A stretch of 64,000 nt of DNA from Bradyrhizobium sp. CB1717 (GCF_029714325.1 NZ_CP121666.1:1426001-1490000); one strand, 5' to 3'; positions 48,423 to 57,412 are shown, counted from the stretch's first letter. Notes: generated by a model not told the origin, from the letters alone. A program made the numbers and translations.

Positions 48423-49031
48423 TCACTCCGTGCGCGCGACCAGCCCGTCGATCATCGCGCGGACGAGGCCTGCGATCTCCTTGCGCAGCGCCGGCAGCGG
48501 CACCGCGACCAGCCTCTGCTCCAGTCCCAGCGCCACCATGCCGTGCACGGCCGAGAACAGGCTGCGCGCGGTGATGCCGAGCTCCTCCTGGCTACGCTCG
48601 CGAAACAGCAGCGCCAGCGGATGATAGATGTGGCGGAACAACTGCAGCTGGTCGTTGACGGACCAGTCGGGGAGGATCTTGTCGGGCGCCATGCGGTGCT
48701 CGAACAATGCGCGCCAGAGCTCGAGGTTTTCGGCGGCGAAATCGCAATAGGCAATGGCGATGCGGACCAGCGTCTCCTGGGGCGAAGGATCACCGGTGCT
48801 TTCCGCCGCGCTGAGCGCCTCGTCGAGGCGATGCAGCGTGCGCGAGCCGACCCGCAGGACCAGCTCGTCCACATCGGCGACGAGATTGTAGACCGCGCCA
48901 TTGGCGCAGCCGATCTCGCGGGCCAGATCGCGGGTTTTCAGACCCGCCAGCCCCCGCCCGGCGATCATCCGCTCGGCCGCCTGGACCAGGTCGATCCGCA
49001 GTTTCTCTCGACGTTCCAAGGCCTTAGTCAT
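48423..49031 (-). CDS. TetR/AcrR family regulator (WHG-type C-terminal domain)
   Basis: 202 residues. Helix-turn-helix LVQAAERMIAGRGLAGLKTRDLAREIGCANGAVYNLVADVDELV, then a C-terminal ligand/dimer domain with FAAENLELWRALFEHRMA and FSAVHGMVALGLEQRL, as in the WHG group. ATG 49031. The divergent promoter carries three copies of a TTGAGC-type dyad, and the regulator presumably represses the PspA-like/YiaA-like pair and itself. Confidence 0.93.
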   Translation of the reverse strand: MTKALERREKLRIDLVQAAERMIAGRGLAGLKTRDLAREIGCANGAVYNLVADVDELVLRVGSRTLHRLDEALSAAESTGDPSPQETLVRIAIAYCDFAAENLELWRALFEHRMAPDKILPDWSVNDQLQLFRHIYHPLALLFRERSQEELGITARSLFSAVHGMVALGLEQRLVAVPLPALRKEIAGLVRAMIDGLVARTE

Positions 49032-49045
49032 TCTTAACCAAGTTT

Positions 49046-49118
49046 TTGAGCGTCGCTCAAATATTTATTGAACGATGTTCAAGATTCCTGCTACAAAGCA
49101 TTTGTGAGCAACGCTCAT
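49046..49118. promoter_or_regulatory. three-copy TetR operator array
   Basis: TTGAGCGTCGCTCAA (49046-49060), TTGAACGATGTTCAA (49068-49082) and GTGAGCAACGCTCAT (49104-49118). All share nTGA(G/A)C-N3-G(C/T)TCAn. Centres are 22 and 36 bp apart. They lie between starts 49031 and 49134, the third inside the leader of the PspA-like gene. Confidence 0.8.
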
Positions 49119-49133
49119 AACAGGGAGCAGACA

Positions 49134-49829
49134 ATGTTCAAGACCGTCGTGACACTTTTCCGCGGCAGCGTGGCCGCCGCGGGCGAGGAGCTGGAGGACC
49201 GCACGGCCCTGCTGATCCTCGACCAGCAGATGCGCGATGCCGCCGCCGCCCTCGAGCGCAGCAAGCGTACGCTGGCGCTGGCGATTGCGCAGGATCAGCA
49301 GGAGGGCCGCAAGCTCGAGGCGACCTGCGCCCGCATCACCGATCTCGAGACCCGCGCTATTGCCGCGCTCGATGGCGGCCGCGAGGATCTCGCCAAGGAA
49401 GCGGCCGAAGCCATCGCAGGCCTCGAAGCCGATCGCGATGCGGCGATGACGGCACGCGCGCTGTTCGCGACCGAGATCATCAGGCTGAAGCGGCACGTGA
49501 CAAATGCGCAGGCCCGCATCACCGAGCTCGATCGCGGCCGGCGCCTCGCCCGTGCCTCGGAAGCGGTGCGCTCGCTCCGCCGCAGCGGCATCGAGGCGGC
49601 GCGTCCTTACGAATCCACGCTGCCGGAAGCCGAGAGCACCTTGAGGCGTCTGCGCGAGCGCCAGATGGAAGCCCAGGCTGCCGACGACGCGCTGGTCGAG
49701 CTCGATGCGGCCACCGGTCCCCTCGCTACTGCCGAGCGACTCGCCGAGCAGGGTTTTGGCCCCCGGCTCAAGACGACCGCGGACGACGTGCTTGCGCGGC
49801 TGAAATCCAAGCGCACCCAGACGGCCTGA
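49134..49829 (+). CDS. PspA/IM30 family protein
   Basis: 231 residues from ATG 49134 (MFKTVVTLFRGSVAAAGEEL), with GGGAG upstream. The N terminus is an amphipathic start followed by DRTALLILDQQMRDAAAALERSKRTLAL, the PspA signature, and the rest is long alpha-helical coiled coil. PspA-family proteins form rods or rings that support the inner membrane under stress. No PspB, PspC or PspF-like gene is present; the TetR regulator upstream replaces the sigma54 control of the enteric system. It leads a two-gene operon with YiaA. Confidence 0.83.
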   Translation: MFKTVVTLFRGSVAAAGEELEDRTALLILDQQMRDAAAALERSKRTLALAIAQDQQEGRKLEATCARITDLETRAIAALDGGREDLAKEAAEAIAGLEADRDAAMTARALFATEIIRLKRHVTNAQARITELDRGRRLARASEAVRSLRRSGIEAARPYESTLPEAESTLRRLRERQMEAQAADDALVELDAATGPLATAERLAEQGFGPRLKTTADDVLARLKSKRTQTA

Positions 49830-49869
49830 ACTCAGATTTCATCATCATTTAAACCAATAGGAGATCATC

Positions 49870-50145
49870 ATGAACCAGAACGGCCAGCCCCATAGCAGCG
49901 CCTGGGTCACCTTCACCTACGCGTCTTTCGCAGCCTCCGCCTTCCTCGTTGCCATCGGCGTCTTCTTCCTGCCGCTCGACCTCTGGATGAAGGGCTATCT
50001 CACCATGGGCATCGTGATGCTGATCCAGACCTGCATCACGCTGACCAAGACCGTGCGCGACAATCACGAGAGCAGCCGGCTGGTGAACCGCATCGAGGAT
50101 GCCAAGGCCGAACGTCTGCTGATGGAGGTTTCCAAGGCGGCTTGA
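49870..50145 (+). CDS. YiaA/YiaB two-helix membrane protein
   Basis: 91 residues. YiaAB domain: AWVTFTYASFAASAFLVAIG, FFLPLDLWMKGYLTMGIVML, IQTCITLTKTVRDNHES. Two membrane helices, about 17-34 and 44-61, with a cytoplasmic basic/acidic tail (ESSRLVNRIEDAKAERLLME). ATG 49870 follows AGGAGATC. It is 40 bp downstream of the PspA-like gene. This pair is the probable TetR regulon; the same combination recurs in Rhizobiales by my recollection. Confidence 0.9.
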   Translation: MNQNGQPHSSAWVTFTYASFAASAFLVAIGVFFLPLDLWMKGYLTMGIVMLIQTCITLTKTVRDNHESSRLVNRIEDAKAERLLMEVSKAA

Positions 50146-50352
50146 GGCGAACGCCTGGAAGCGGCTTGCAATCTGACGCGGTGGGTGCCGTTGCATCCAC
50201 CGCGTGCCCGATCCGCATATCGCGCCTGCGAAATGCAACCGAGCCATGACGGATCGCGCGGGCGTGCGGCCTTGCGCAGCGGCGCCGGCCGACGCACTCT
50301 GTCCGGGCGGCGCGAAGAATGCCGCCAATAAAGACTGTGCGAGGAAACCTCC

Positions 50353-51414
50353 ATGGCGGCGACGCGGATCGACTGCGACATCCATCCTGCGGTTGGTGGC
50401 ACGCGCACGACGCTGCTTCCCTATCTCAGCGACCATTGGAAAGAGCAGGTGGTGAGCCGCGCCATCGACGGGCTCGATCTCACCTCCTATCCGCCGAGCA
50501 TGCCGCTTTCGGGCCGCGCCGACTGGCGGCCGGCCAATGGCGGCAAGGCAGGCTCAGATCTCGCGATGGTGCAGAAGGGCGCGTTCGATCAGCTGGGGGC
50601 GAGCCACGCCATCCTCAACGTGCTCTATGGCGCGCAGGCCGTGTTCGACGCCTATATGGCCGCCGATTTCTGCAAGGCCATCAACGACTGGATCGCCGCC
50701 GAGTGGCTGTCGCGCGATCCACGCCTGCGCGCCTCCATCGTGGTGCCGATGCAGGCGCCGGATCTCGCGATCGAGGAGATCGAACGCCGCGCCGGTGACC
50801 ACCGCTTCGTCTCCATCCTGGTGCTGGCGCAGGGCGAAACGTTGCTGGGACGGCGGCATTTCTGGCCGATCTACCAGCTCGCGGAGAAGCACAAGCTGCC
50901 GCTCGCAATCCATGCCGGCACGCAATATCGGCAGGCGCCGAGCTCGGCCGGCTGGCCGTCGCATCGCTACGAATATTACTTCGTCGAGGCGCAGGCGTTT
51001 CAGGCGCAGATCCTCAGCCTGATCTATGAGGGCGTGTTCGGCAAATTTCCTGATCTGAAAGTCGTGCTGATGGAGTCGGGCGTGAGCTGGCTGCCGGCCT
51101 TCATGTGGCGCGCCAACAAGACCTGGCGCGGCGTGCGCGTCGAGGTGCCCTGGGTCGAGCGCGAGCCGGCGTCGATCATCCGCGACAATTTCCGCGTCAC
51201 CATGCAGCCGTTCGATGCGCCCGGTGATGCCAGAAGCGTCGAGGAGATCATCGACCAGATCGGCTCGGAAAAGATGTTCCTGTTTGCGTCCGACTATCCG
51301 CACTGGCAGTTCGACGGCGACGATCCGATCCCGCCGAACCTGCCGAAGAGCTTGATCGCGAAAATGTGCGTCGACAATCCGCTGGAGACGTTTCCGCGGC
51401 TGTCGCTGAATTGA
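50353..51414 (+). CDS. amidohydrolase 2 family protein (first of a paralogous pair)
   Basis: 353 residues. TIM-barrel amidohydrolase with RIDCDIHPAVGG (Asp/His metal site), LPLAIHAGTQYRQ, LKVVLMESGVSWLPAFMWR and the closing FASDYPHWQFDGDDP. This is the ACMSD/uracil-decarboxylase-like branch, which contains both C-C decarboxylases and hydrolases. The 50146-50352 gap carries no gene. It lies 15 bp ahead of its paralogue, and both share PP.NGG-type, GSDLA and C-terminal HxDF features. The substrate is unknown, but the operon adds a Rieske protein. Confidence 0.88.
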   Translation: MAATRIDCDIHPAVGGTRTTLLPYLSDHWKEQVVSRAIDGLDLTSYPPSMPLSGRADWRPANGGKAGSDLAMVQKGAFDQLGASHAILNVLYGAQAVFDAYMAADFCKAINDWIAAEWLSRDPRLRASIVVPMQAPDLAIEEIERRAGDHRFVSILVLAQGETLLGRRHFWPIYQLAEKHKLPLAIHAGTQYRQAPSSAGWPSHRYEYYFVEAQAFQAQILSLIYEGVFGKFPDLKVVLMESGVSWLPAFMWRANKTWRGVRVEVPWVEREPASIIRDNFRVTMQPFDAPGDARSVEEIIDQIGSEKMFLFASDYPHWQFDGDDPIPPNLPKSLIAKMCVDNPLETFPRLSLN

Positions 51415-51429
51415 TTATTGGAGGTTCGC

Positions 51430-52542
51430 ATGAGTGAAGTCATCGACCGTCCGCTACGCGACGACGAGAAGCCTGCCGCATCAAAGCTGCGCATCGTCGA
51501 TTGCGACGTGCATCCGAGCCTGCACTCGGTCGAGGACCTCAACGAGTTCCTGCCAAAACGCTGGCAGCAGCATTTGAAGGAATATGGTAGCCATCTGCGC
51601 ACGCCCTATCTCTTCACCACGCCCTATCCGCGTTCCTCGCCGCTGATTGCGCGGCGCGATGCCTGGCCGCCGACCGGCGGGCCGCCCGGCTCCGATCTCG
51701 CCTTCATGCAAAAGCAGCATCTCGATCCGCTCGACGTCGAGTTTGGCATCCTGCAGGTGCTCGATCTCTTCATCTTCTCGCAGCAGAACCTCGAATTAGG
51801 CGCCGCGATCCAGCGCGCCATCAACGACTGGCAGCTGGCGTTCTGGTCGCATCGGGATCCGCGCCTGAAGGCCTCGATCCTGGTCGGGCAGGACGGTGTG
51901 GACCTCGCGATAGCCGAGATCGAGCGCTGCGCCAAAATCGGCGAGTACATCCAGATCAACGTCTCGCCGCGCGCCAACGAGCCGCTCGGCCGCCGCCGCT
52001 ACTGGCCGATCTATGCGCGTGCGCAGGAGCTGGACTTGCCGCTCGGCATCCATGTCGGCGGCTATGGCGGCCACGCGCCGACCGGCGGCGGCTGGCCGTC
52101 TTATTATGTCGAGGAGCACCAGTCGAATGCGCACACCATCGCGGCGCAGCTTGCGAGCCTCGTCATCGAAGGCGTGCCGGAGCGCTTCCCGAAGCTGAAG
52201 ATCGTCTTCATCGAGGGTGGTTTCGGCTGGATCCCGTCGGCGGTGTGGCGGATGGACCAGCACTTTGAACGTTTCCGCAGCGAAGTGCCGCATTTGAAGC
52301 GCAAGCCATCGGAATATGTGCGTGAAAACTTCTGGTTCACGACGCAGCCGATCGACGAGCCGGACGAGGCGCGGCATCTGCGCGCGCTGATCGAATGGGT
52401 TGGCATCGATCGCCTGCTGTTCTCGTCGGACTATCCGCACTGGGATTTCGACGATCCGCGCTTCGCCTTCAAGACGCCGCTGACCGAGGCCGAGCGGAAG
52501 AAGATCTTCAGCGCCAATGCGCGTGCGGTCTACAAGTTCTGA
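51430..52542 (+). CDS. amidohydrolase 2 family protein (second of a paralogous pair)
   Basis: 370 residues from ATG 51430, GGAGG just upstream. The N terminus RIVDCDVHPSLHSVEDLNEF, the middle DAWPPTGGPPGSDLAFMQKQ, LDLPLGIHVGGYGG and the end FSSDYPHWDFDDPRFAF match the preceding protein in order. The two could act in a heterodimer or in sequential steps. The stop is seven bases from the next start. Confidence 0.88.
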   Translation: MSEVIDRPLRDDEKPAASKLRIVDCDVHPSLHSVEDLNEFLPKRWQQHLKEYGSHLRTPYLFTTPYPRSSPLIARRDAWPPTGGPPGSDLAFMQKQHLDPLDVEFGILQVLDLFIFSQQNLELGAAIQRAINDWQLAFWSHRDPRLKASILVGQDGVDLAIAEIERCAKIGEYIQINVSPRANEPLGRRRYWPIYARAQELDLPLGIHVGGYGGHAPTGGGWPSYYVEEHQSNAHTIAAQLASLVIEGVPERFPKLKIVFIEGGFGWIPSAVWRMDQHFERFRSEVPHLKRKPSEYVRENFWFTTQPIDEPDEARHLRALIEWVGIDRLLFSSDYPHWDFDDPRFAFKTPLTEAERKKIFSANARAVYKF

Positions 52543-52549
52543 GACCAGC

Positions 52550-52963
52550 ATGGCCCGTCACATCGTCGCGACCATTTCGGAGATCCCGCCCGGCGGCAAT
52601 AAGGTCGTCGAGATCGCCGGCCGCGATATCGTCGTGTTCCACGTCAATGGCGAGTTCTTCGCGCTGTTGAACCGCTGCCCGCACGAGGGCGCGCCGCTGG
52701 AGAAGGCCGCCTGCGTGGCGCGGCTGACCTCGCCCGAGCCCGGGGTTTATGAACGATCACGCGTCGGCGAGATGCTGCGCTGTCCCTGGCACGGCTGGGA
52801 GTTCGACATGCGCAACGGCCAGTCCTGGTTCGATCCGAAACGCGTCAAGATCCGGTCATACCCGGTCGCGGTGGAGCGCGGCGAGGAATTGCAGAAGGGC
52901 CCCTATGTTGCGGAGACGTTTCCGGTGCATGTCGAAGACAGCTACGTGATTGTCGAGGTCTAG
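52550..52963 (+). CDS. Rieske 2Fe-2S protein (ferredoxin-like)
   Basis: 137 residues from ATG 52550. Cluster ligands Cys43/His45 (NRCPHEGAPLEKA) and Cys78/His81 (LRCPWHGWEFDMRNG) are both intact. Size and lack of other domains fit a stand-alone Rieske ferredoxin or the small subunit of a dioxygenase system. No oxygenase alpha subunit or reductase is in the window. It closes the tight amidohydrolase operon, so electron donation to that pathway is suggested but not shown. Confidence 0.9.
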   Translation: MARHIVATISEIPPGGNKVVEIAGRDIVVFHVNGEFFALLNRCPHEGAPLEKAACVARLTSPEPGVYERSRVGEMLRCPWHGWEFDMRNGQSWFDPKRVKIRSYPVAVERGEELQKGPYVAETFPVHVEDSYVIVEV

Positions 52964-53035
52964 GCCGGCATTGCCGATTGTGATTTCAAAGCAGGTGCGA
53001 TATGGCTCTCGCGCTTTCAGAGGCGGAGATGAGCT

Positions 53036-53242
53036 TTGTCGAAACAGTCCCTGCGTGAGGAGGCCGAGCGCCTGATCCGCGAATCGATGGAAAAGAAGAC
53101 CATCGTCGTCAAGCAGGGCTCGACCCGCATCGAGGCGGTCTGCGGCAAGTGCGGCGCGCCGAACCGGGTGCAGGCGGAAAAAGGCCAGACTCGCGTCAAG
53201 TTCGCCTGCAAGAATTGCGGGCACAAGCAAGAGACGCTGTAG
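53036..53242 (+). CDS. small zinc-ribbon protein
   Basis: 68 residues starting with TTG at 53036 (MSKQSLREEAERLIRESMEK), because GGCGGAG sits eight bases upstream and no ATG is in frame. Two CxxC knuckles, VCGKCGAPNRV and ACKNCGHKQETL, with basic linker. A likely nucleic-acid-binding or protein-binding zinc ribbon. A rare start codon could keep it at low level. It follows the Rieske gene after 72 bp. Confidence 0.8.
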   Translation: MSKQSLREEAERLIRESMEKKTIVVKQGSTRIEAVCGKCGAPNRVQAEKGQTRVKFACKNCGHKQETL

Positions 53243-53248
53243 GTCTTT

Positions 53249-53403
53249 TACCCTCTCCCCCTGTGGGAGAGGGTGGCTCGCCGCGTAGCGGCGAGACGGG
53301 TGAGGGGGCTCTCTCCGCGAGTCACCATCTGAGTTTTGCTTGCGGATGCAACCCCTTATCCGGCGCTTCGCGCCACCTTCTCCTACAAGGGGAGAAGGGA
53401 AGG
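53249..53403. repeat. mosaic palindromic intergenic repeat
   Basis: Nested inverted repeats CCCTCTCCCCCTGTGGGAGA, GCTCGCCGCGTAGCGGCGAG, and a TATCCGGCGC/GCGCCA segment before CTCCTACAAGGGGAG. The GCGTAGCG/GGTGAGGGG pattern resembles the element at 1408-1600. Fills the convergent gap. Confidence 0.65.
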
Positions 53404-53409
53404 CGACCT

Positions 53410-54255
53410 CTACTCCCCCTCCACAAACCTCTTGAACGCGTCCGCATAGTCCGGGTGCCAGCGCGACAGCGGCGGGCGGTTCTCGACGATGTCGCCGGCC
53501 GCCCATAGCATGCGCTTTTCGTCCAGCGCGCGCGGCACGTCGTTGTCCGGGCACAGGATGTAGAAATCGCCGGCCTCCAGCCGTGCCAGCATGAAATCCA
53601 CGGTCTGCTCCGGCGTCCAGGCGCCGGCCGGTTTTTCGGTGCGGCCCTTTGCGGTCAGTCCGGTGAAGACGAAGCCGGGAATGAGCAAATGCGCGCTGAT
53701 GTGACAATCCTCTGTGTTGCGCAGCTCGTGCTGCAGCGCTTCCGTAAACGCCTTCACGCCGGCCTTGGAGACATTATAGGCGGGATCGCCGGGCGGCGTG
53801 GTGATGCCCTGCTTGGAGCCGGTGTTGATGATGAGACCGGCTTTGCCGCGTGCGATCATGTTCGGCGCGAAGATGCGCGAGCCGTTGATGATGCCCCACA
53901 TGTTGACGCCGATGATGCGCTGCCAATGGTCCGGCTCGCCGAACAGCGTGCTGCCGGGCTGGATCCCGGCATTGTTCATGAGGACGTCGGTGCCGCCGTA
54001 ATGCGCGCCGACGGCGCGTTCCAGTTCCATCACGCTTTCGGCACGGCTGACGTCGGCGGCGAACGTCATCACATGTGTGGCAGACGTGACGGATGACAGT
54101 TTTGTTGCGGCCTCCGCCAGCCGCGCCTCGTCGACGTCAGCGATGCACACCTTCATGCCGGCACGCGCGAAAGCCATGGCGGCCGCAAATCCGATGCCGG
54201 ACGCGCCGCCGGTGATCACGGCAACATTGTCTTTGATGATGGCGGGGTGTTGCAT
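53410..54255 (-). CDS. short-chain dehydrogenase/reductase
   Basis: 281 residues from ATG 54255 (MQHPAIIKDNVAVITGGASG). NAD(P) motif TGGASGIG at 15-22, the NNAG at 94-97, and catalytic Ser147, Tyr160 and Lys164 in PAYNVSKAG. The acidic AD after the second strand suggests NAD preference. Divergent from an aldehyde dehydrogenase across 186 bp. Together they could oxidise an alcohol to an acid in the catabolic cluster, but the substrate is unknown. Confidence 0.9.
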   Translation of the reverse strand: MQHPAIIKDNVAVITGGASGIGFAAAMAFARAGMKVCIADVDEARLAEAATKLSSVTSATHVMTFAADVSRAESVMELERAVGAHYGGTDVLMNNAGIQPGSTLFGEPDHWQRIIGVNMWGIINGSRIFAPNMIARGKAGLIINTGSKQGITTPPGDPAYNVSKAGVKAFTEALQHELRNTEDCHISAHLLIPGFVFTGLTAKGRTEKPAGAWTPEQTVDFMLARLEAGDFYILCPDNDVPRALDEKRMLWAAGDIVENRPPLSRWHPDYADAFKRFVEGE

Positions 54256-54441
54256 GGCTCGTCTCCGCAGCAGGGGGCTCGGTCGAGCTATAACATGGCG
54301 CTGGCGCGAGCCTGCACAAGTCGGCATGGGAGGTCTTCGTTCCACGCCGCCTTTACGCCCCTCCGGCACCGCTGTATTCTTCCCGACCTAACGGTCCCAC
54401 CGAGATCGAACCCAATCAATGACCTGACAGGGAGTGCAGCC

Positions 54442-55938
54442 ATGGCTGTGTCGCAGGCTATTCCGATCACGCGCCACCCGTTCGCCAACGGGTCCTACAA
54501 GCAGATGCTGATCGACGGGAAGTGGGTGGATGCGGCCTCCGGCAAGCGCTTCGAGACCCGCAATCCCGCAACCGGCGAGCTGCTCGCGACGGTCGCCGAG
54601 GGCGACAAGGAAGACATCGACCGCGCGGTCGCCGCTGCCCGCCGCGCCTTCGAGGGACCCTGGAGCAAGGTGAAGCCGTTCGAGCGGCAGAACCTGCTGC
54701 TCAGGCTCGCCGACCTCGTCGAGAAGAACTTCGATGAATTGTCGCAGCTCGACACGCTCGACATGGGGGCGCCGCTCAGTCGCACCCGCGCCTATCGCCT
54801 GCGTGCCATCGGCATGCTGCGCTACTACGCCGGCCAGACCACGGCGATCCACGGCGAGACCATCGAGAACTCGCTGCCCGGCGAAATCTTCTCCTATACG
54901 CTGAAGGAACCGATTGGCGTCGTCGGCGCCATCATTCCCTGGAACGGCCCGCTCTCCGCGACGATCTGGAAGATCGGGCCTGCGATCGCGACCGGCTGCA
55001 CCGTGGTGCTCAAGCCCGCGGAAGAGGCGCCGCTGACCTCGCTGCGCATCGCCGAACTGGCGATGGAGGCAGGCATTCCGCCCGGCGTCGTCAACGTCGT
55101 GCCCGGCTACGGCGAGACCGCGGGCGCCGCGCTTGCTTCGCACCACGACGTCGACAAGGTCGCCTTCACCGGCTCGCATGTCACGGGCCAGTCGATCATT
55201 CGTGCCTCGGCCGGCAACCTCAAGCGCGTCTCGCTCGAGCTCGGCGGCAAGTCGCCGGACATCGTATTTGCCGACGCGGATCTCGACGCCGCCGTTCCGG
55301 GCGCGGCGATGGCGGTGTTCGCCAATTCGGGGCAGATCTGCAGCGCCGGCACGCGCCTGTTCGTCGAGCAGGCGATCTACGAAGAGTTCGTCGGCCGCGT
55401 CGCCGAGTTCGGCAAGAAGCTGCAGGTCGGCAACGGCCTCGATCCCAACGTGCAGATCGGCCCGCTGGTGTCCGAGCAGCAGCTGGAGCGCGTCACCGGC
55501 TATCTCGACATCGGCCAGAAGGAAGGCGCACGCGCGCTCGCCGGCGGCGGCCGCGTCACCGAAGGTGCGCTGTCGAAGGGCTTCTTCGTCTCGCCGACGG
55601 TGTTCGCCGGTGTCCAGGACAACATGCGGATCGCACAGGAGGAGATTTTTGGTCCCGTCATCTCCGCCATCGCGTTCAAGGACATGGACGAGTTGGTCAA
55701 GCGCGCCAACAACACCACGTTCGGCCTCGGCTCTGGCCTGTGGACGCGCGACGTCACCAAGGCGCATGCGGTCGCGAAGCGCCTGCGCGCCGGCTCGGTG
55801 TGGGTGAACTGCTACCAGGCGATGGATCCGGCGGTGCCGTTCGGCGGCTACAAGATGAGCGGCTATGGCCGCGAGTCCGGCAAGCAGCACGTCGAGGAAT
55901 ATCTCAACGTGAAGGCCGTCTGGATCAAGACGGCGTAA
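54442..55938 (+). CDS. aldehyde dehydrogenase
   Basis: 498 residues from ATG 54442. Catalytic Glu266 (RVSLELGGKSPDIVF) and Cys300 (NSGQICSAGTRLFV), with the NAD fold TGSHVTGQSII. C-terminal block FGGYKMSGYGRESGKQHVEEY. It is of the broad-specificity ALDH class used for aromatic and aliphatic aldehydes, and would serve the aldehyde product of the ThDP decarboxylase further along the cluster. Confidence 0.93.
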   Translation: MAVSQAIPITRHPFANGSYKQMLIDGKWVDAASGKRFETRNPATGELLATVAEGDKEDIDRAVAAARRAFEGPWSKVKPFERQNLLLRLADLVEKNFDELSQLDTLDMGAPLSRTRAYRLRAIGMLRYYAGQTTAIHGETIENSLPGEIFSYTLKEPIGVVGAIIPWNGPLSATIWKIGPAIATGCTVVLKPAEEAPLTSLRIAELAMEAGIPPGVVNVVPGYGETAGAALASHHDVDKVAFTGSHVTGQSIIRASAGNLKRVSLELGGKSPDIVFADADLDAAVPGAAMAVFANSGQICSAGTRLFVEQAIYEEFVGRVAEFGKKLQVGNGLDPNVQIGPLVSEQQLERVTGYLDIGQKEGARALAGGGRVTEGALSKGFFVSPTVFAGVQDNMRIAQEEIFGPVISAIAFKDMDELVKRANNTTFGLGSGLWTRDVTKAHAVAKRLRAGSVWVNCYQAMDPAVPFGGYKMSGYGRESGKQHVEEYLNVKAVWIKTA

Positions 55939-56057
55939 CATCTATTCCTTCCCGAGTTCCGCGGGAGGGAATATGCACTTTTGCAGGGGCGGCGCCTTTT
56001 CGAGGAGCCGCCCCTCGCTATATGATCCGCATCCTTTCATAGACATCCGGGGTCCGC

Positions 56058-57185
56058 ATGAAATTCGAGGCGTTGTTTCAACCGTTGCAGGTCGGTCCGT
56101 ACAAGCTCGAGCATCGCGTCGCGATGGCGCCGTTGACGCGCATGCGCGCCGAACGCGAGAGCTTTTCGCCGCGGCCGCTCAACGCCGAATATTACGCCCA
56201 GCGAGCCACGAAGGGCGGCCTGATCATTGCCGAAGCCTCGCCGGTGCTCTCGCACGGCCGCGGCAACCCGGCGACGCCAGGCATCTATTCGGAGGCGCAG
56301 ATCGCCGGCTGGCGCAAGGTGACGGATGCGGTGCACGCCAAGGGCGGCGTCATCTTCCTCCAGCTCTGGCATGTCGGCCGCGTCTCGCATTCCTCCTTCC
56401 ATGGCGGCGAGTTGCCGGTCTCGGCCTCGGCGATCCCCATCAAGGCCGAGGGCATGAAGGCGATGACGGCCGACGGCAAGATCGCCGATTACGAGACGCC
56501 GCGTGCGCTGGAGACGGAGGAGGTCAAGGGTATCGTCGAGGCTTTCAGGCAGGGCGCGAAGAACGCGCTGGCCGCCGGCTTCGACGGCGTCGAGATCCAC
56601 GGCGCCAATGGCTATCTGCTCGAGCAGTTCCTGCAGTCGCGCAGCAACCAGCGCACCGATCAATATGGCGGATCGATCGAGAACCGTGCGCGGCTGCTGC
56701 TCGAGGTCACGCAGGCCGCGATCGACGTCTGGGGCGCGAACCGCGTCGCCGTGCGGCTGTCTCCGCATGGCATCGCCAATGATTCCGGCGAACCCGATCC
56801 GATGCCGCTCTACACGCATGTGGTGAAGGCGCTCGACAAGCTGGGTCTCGCCTACCTGCATTTCATCGAGCCGCGCTCCAGCGGCACCGGCCGCGCCGAC
56901 GTCCACTGGGAGAACGTGCCCTCCGCCATGATGCTGTTCCGCCCGCTCTACAGCGGCGTGCTGATGACCGCCGGCGGCTTTACCGGCGAGAGCGCGAACG
57001 CAGCGATTGCCGATGGCCATGCCGACATCATCGCCTTCGGTCGCATCTTCATCTCCAATCCCGACCTGCCGCGGCGCCTTCGGCACGACTATCCGATCAC
57101 GCCGTACAACCGCGCCACGTTCTACGGCGGCGAGGAGAAGGGGTATACGGACTATCCTGTGTATGACGAGCTGACGCCGGCGTAG
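56058..57185 (+). CDS. Old Yellow Enzyme family NADH:flavin oxidoreductase
   Basis: 375 residues. FMN barrel with LTRMRAERESFSPRPLNAEYYAQRA, catalytic-site WHVGRVSHSSFHGGELPVSAS, VEIHGANGYLLEQFLQSR and the RTDQYGGSIENRARLLLEV signature. It reduces activated C=C bonds or nitro groups. Sequence is closest to the xenobiotic reductase/NemA class. Same direction as the aldehyde dehydrogenase, 119 bp downstream. Confidence 0.93.
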   Translation: MKFEALFQPLQVGPYKLEHRVAMAPLTRMRAERESFSPRPLNAEYYAQRATKGGLIIAEASPVLSHGRGNPATPGIYSEAQIAGWRKVTDAVHAKGGVIFLQLWHVGRVSHSSFHGGELPVSASAIPIKAEGMKAMTADGKIADYETPRALETEEVKGIVEAFRQGAKNALAAGFDGVEIHGANGYLLEQFLQSRSNQRTDQYGGSIENRARLLLEVTQAAIDVWGANRVAVRLSPHGIANDSGEPDPMPLYTHVVKALDKLGLAYLHFIEPRSSGTGRADVHWENVPSAMMLFRPLYSGVLMTAGGFTGESANAAIADGHADIIAFGRIFISNPDLPRRLRHDYPITPYNRATFYGGEEKGYTDYPVYDELTPA

Positions 57186-57194
57186 GCGTGTCTT

Positions 57195-57281
57195 CGTAGC
57201 CCGGATGGAGCGAAGCGAAATCCGGGACCGACCGTCCCCGCATCAGGATCCCCGGATTGCGCTTCGCTCCATCCGGGCTAC
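57195..57281. repeat. palindromic repeat, GTAGCCCGGATGGAGCGAAG family copy 2
   Basis: Same inverted arms as the element at 29467-29558, with a shorter centre (GACCGACCGTCCCCGCATC). Confidence 0.85.
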
Positions 57282-57317
57282 AGGACTATTGTGTTGCTCC
57301 GACCGCACCACAAATTC

Positions 57318-57397
57318 CGTCATTGCGAGCGCAGCGAAGCAATCCAGAATCTTTCCGCGGAGGCAGCCTGGATTGCTTCGCTGCGCTCGCAATGACG
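57318..57397. repeat. REP-like palindrome, family A copy 5
   Basis: Near-identical to the copy at 2578-2657, including the TTTCCGCGGAGGCAG centre. Ends 15 bp before the GFA-like start codon, unusually close to a gene 5' end. Confidence 0.85.
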
Positions 57398-57412
57398 ACG
57401 GAGAAAGCAACC

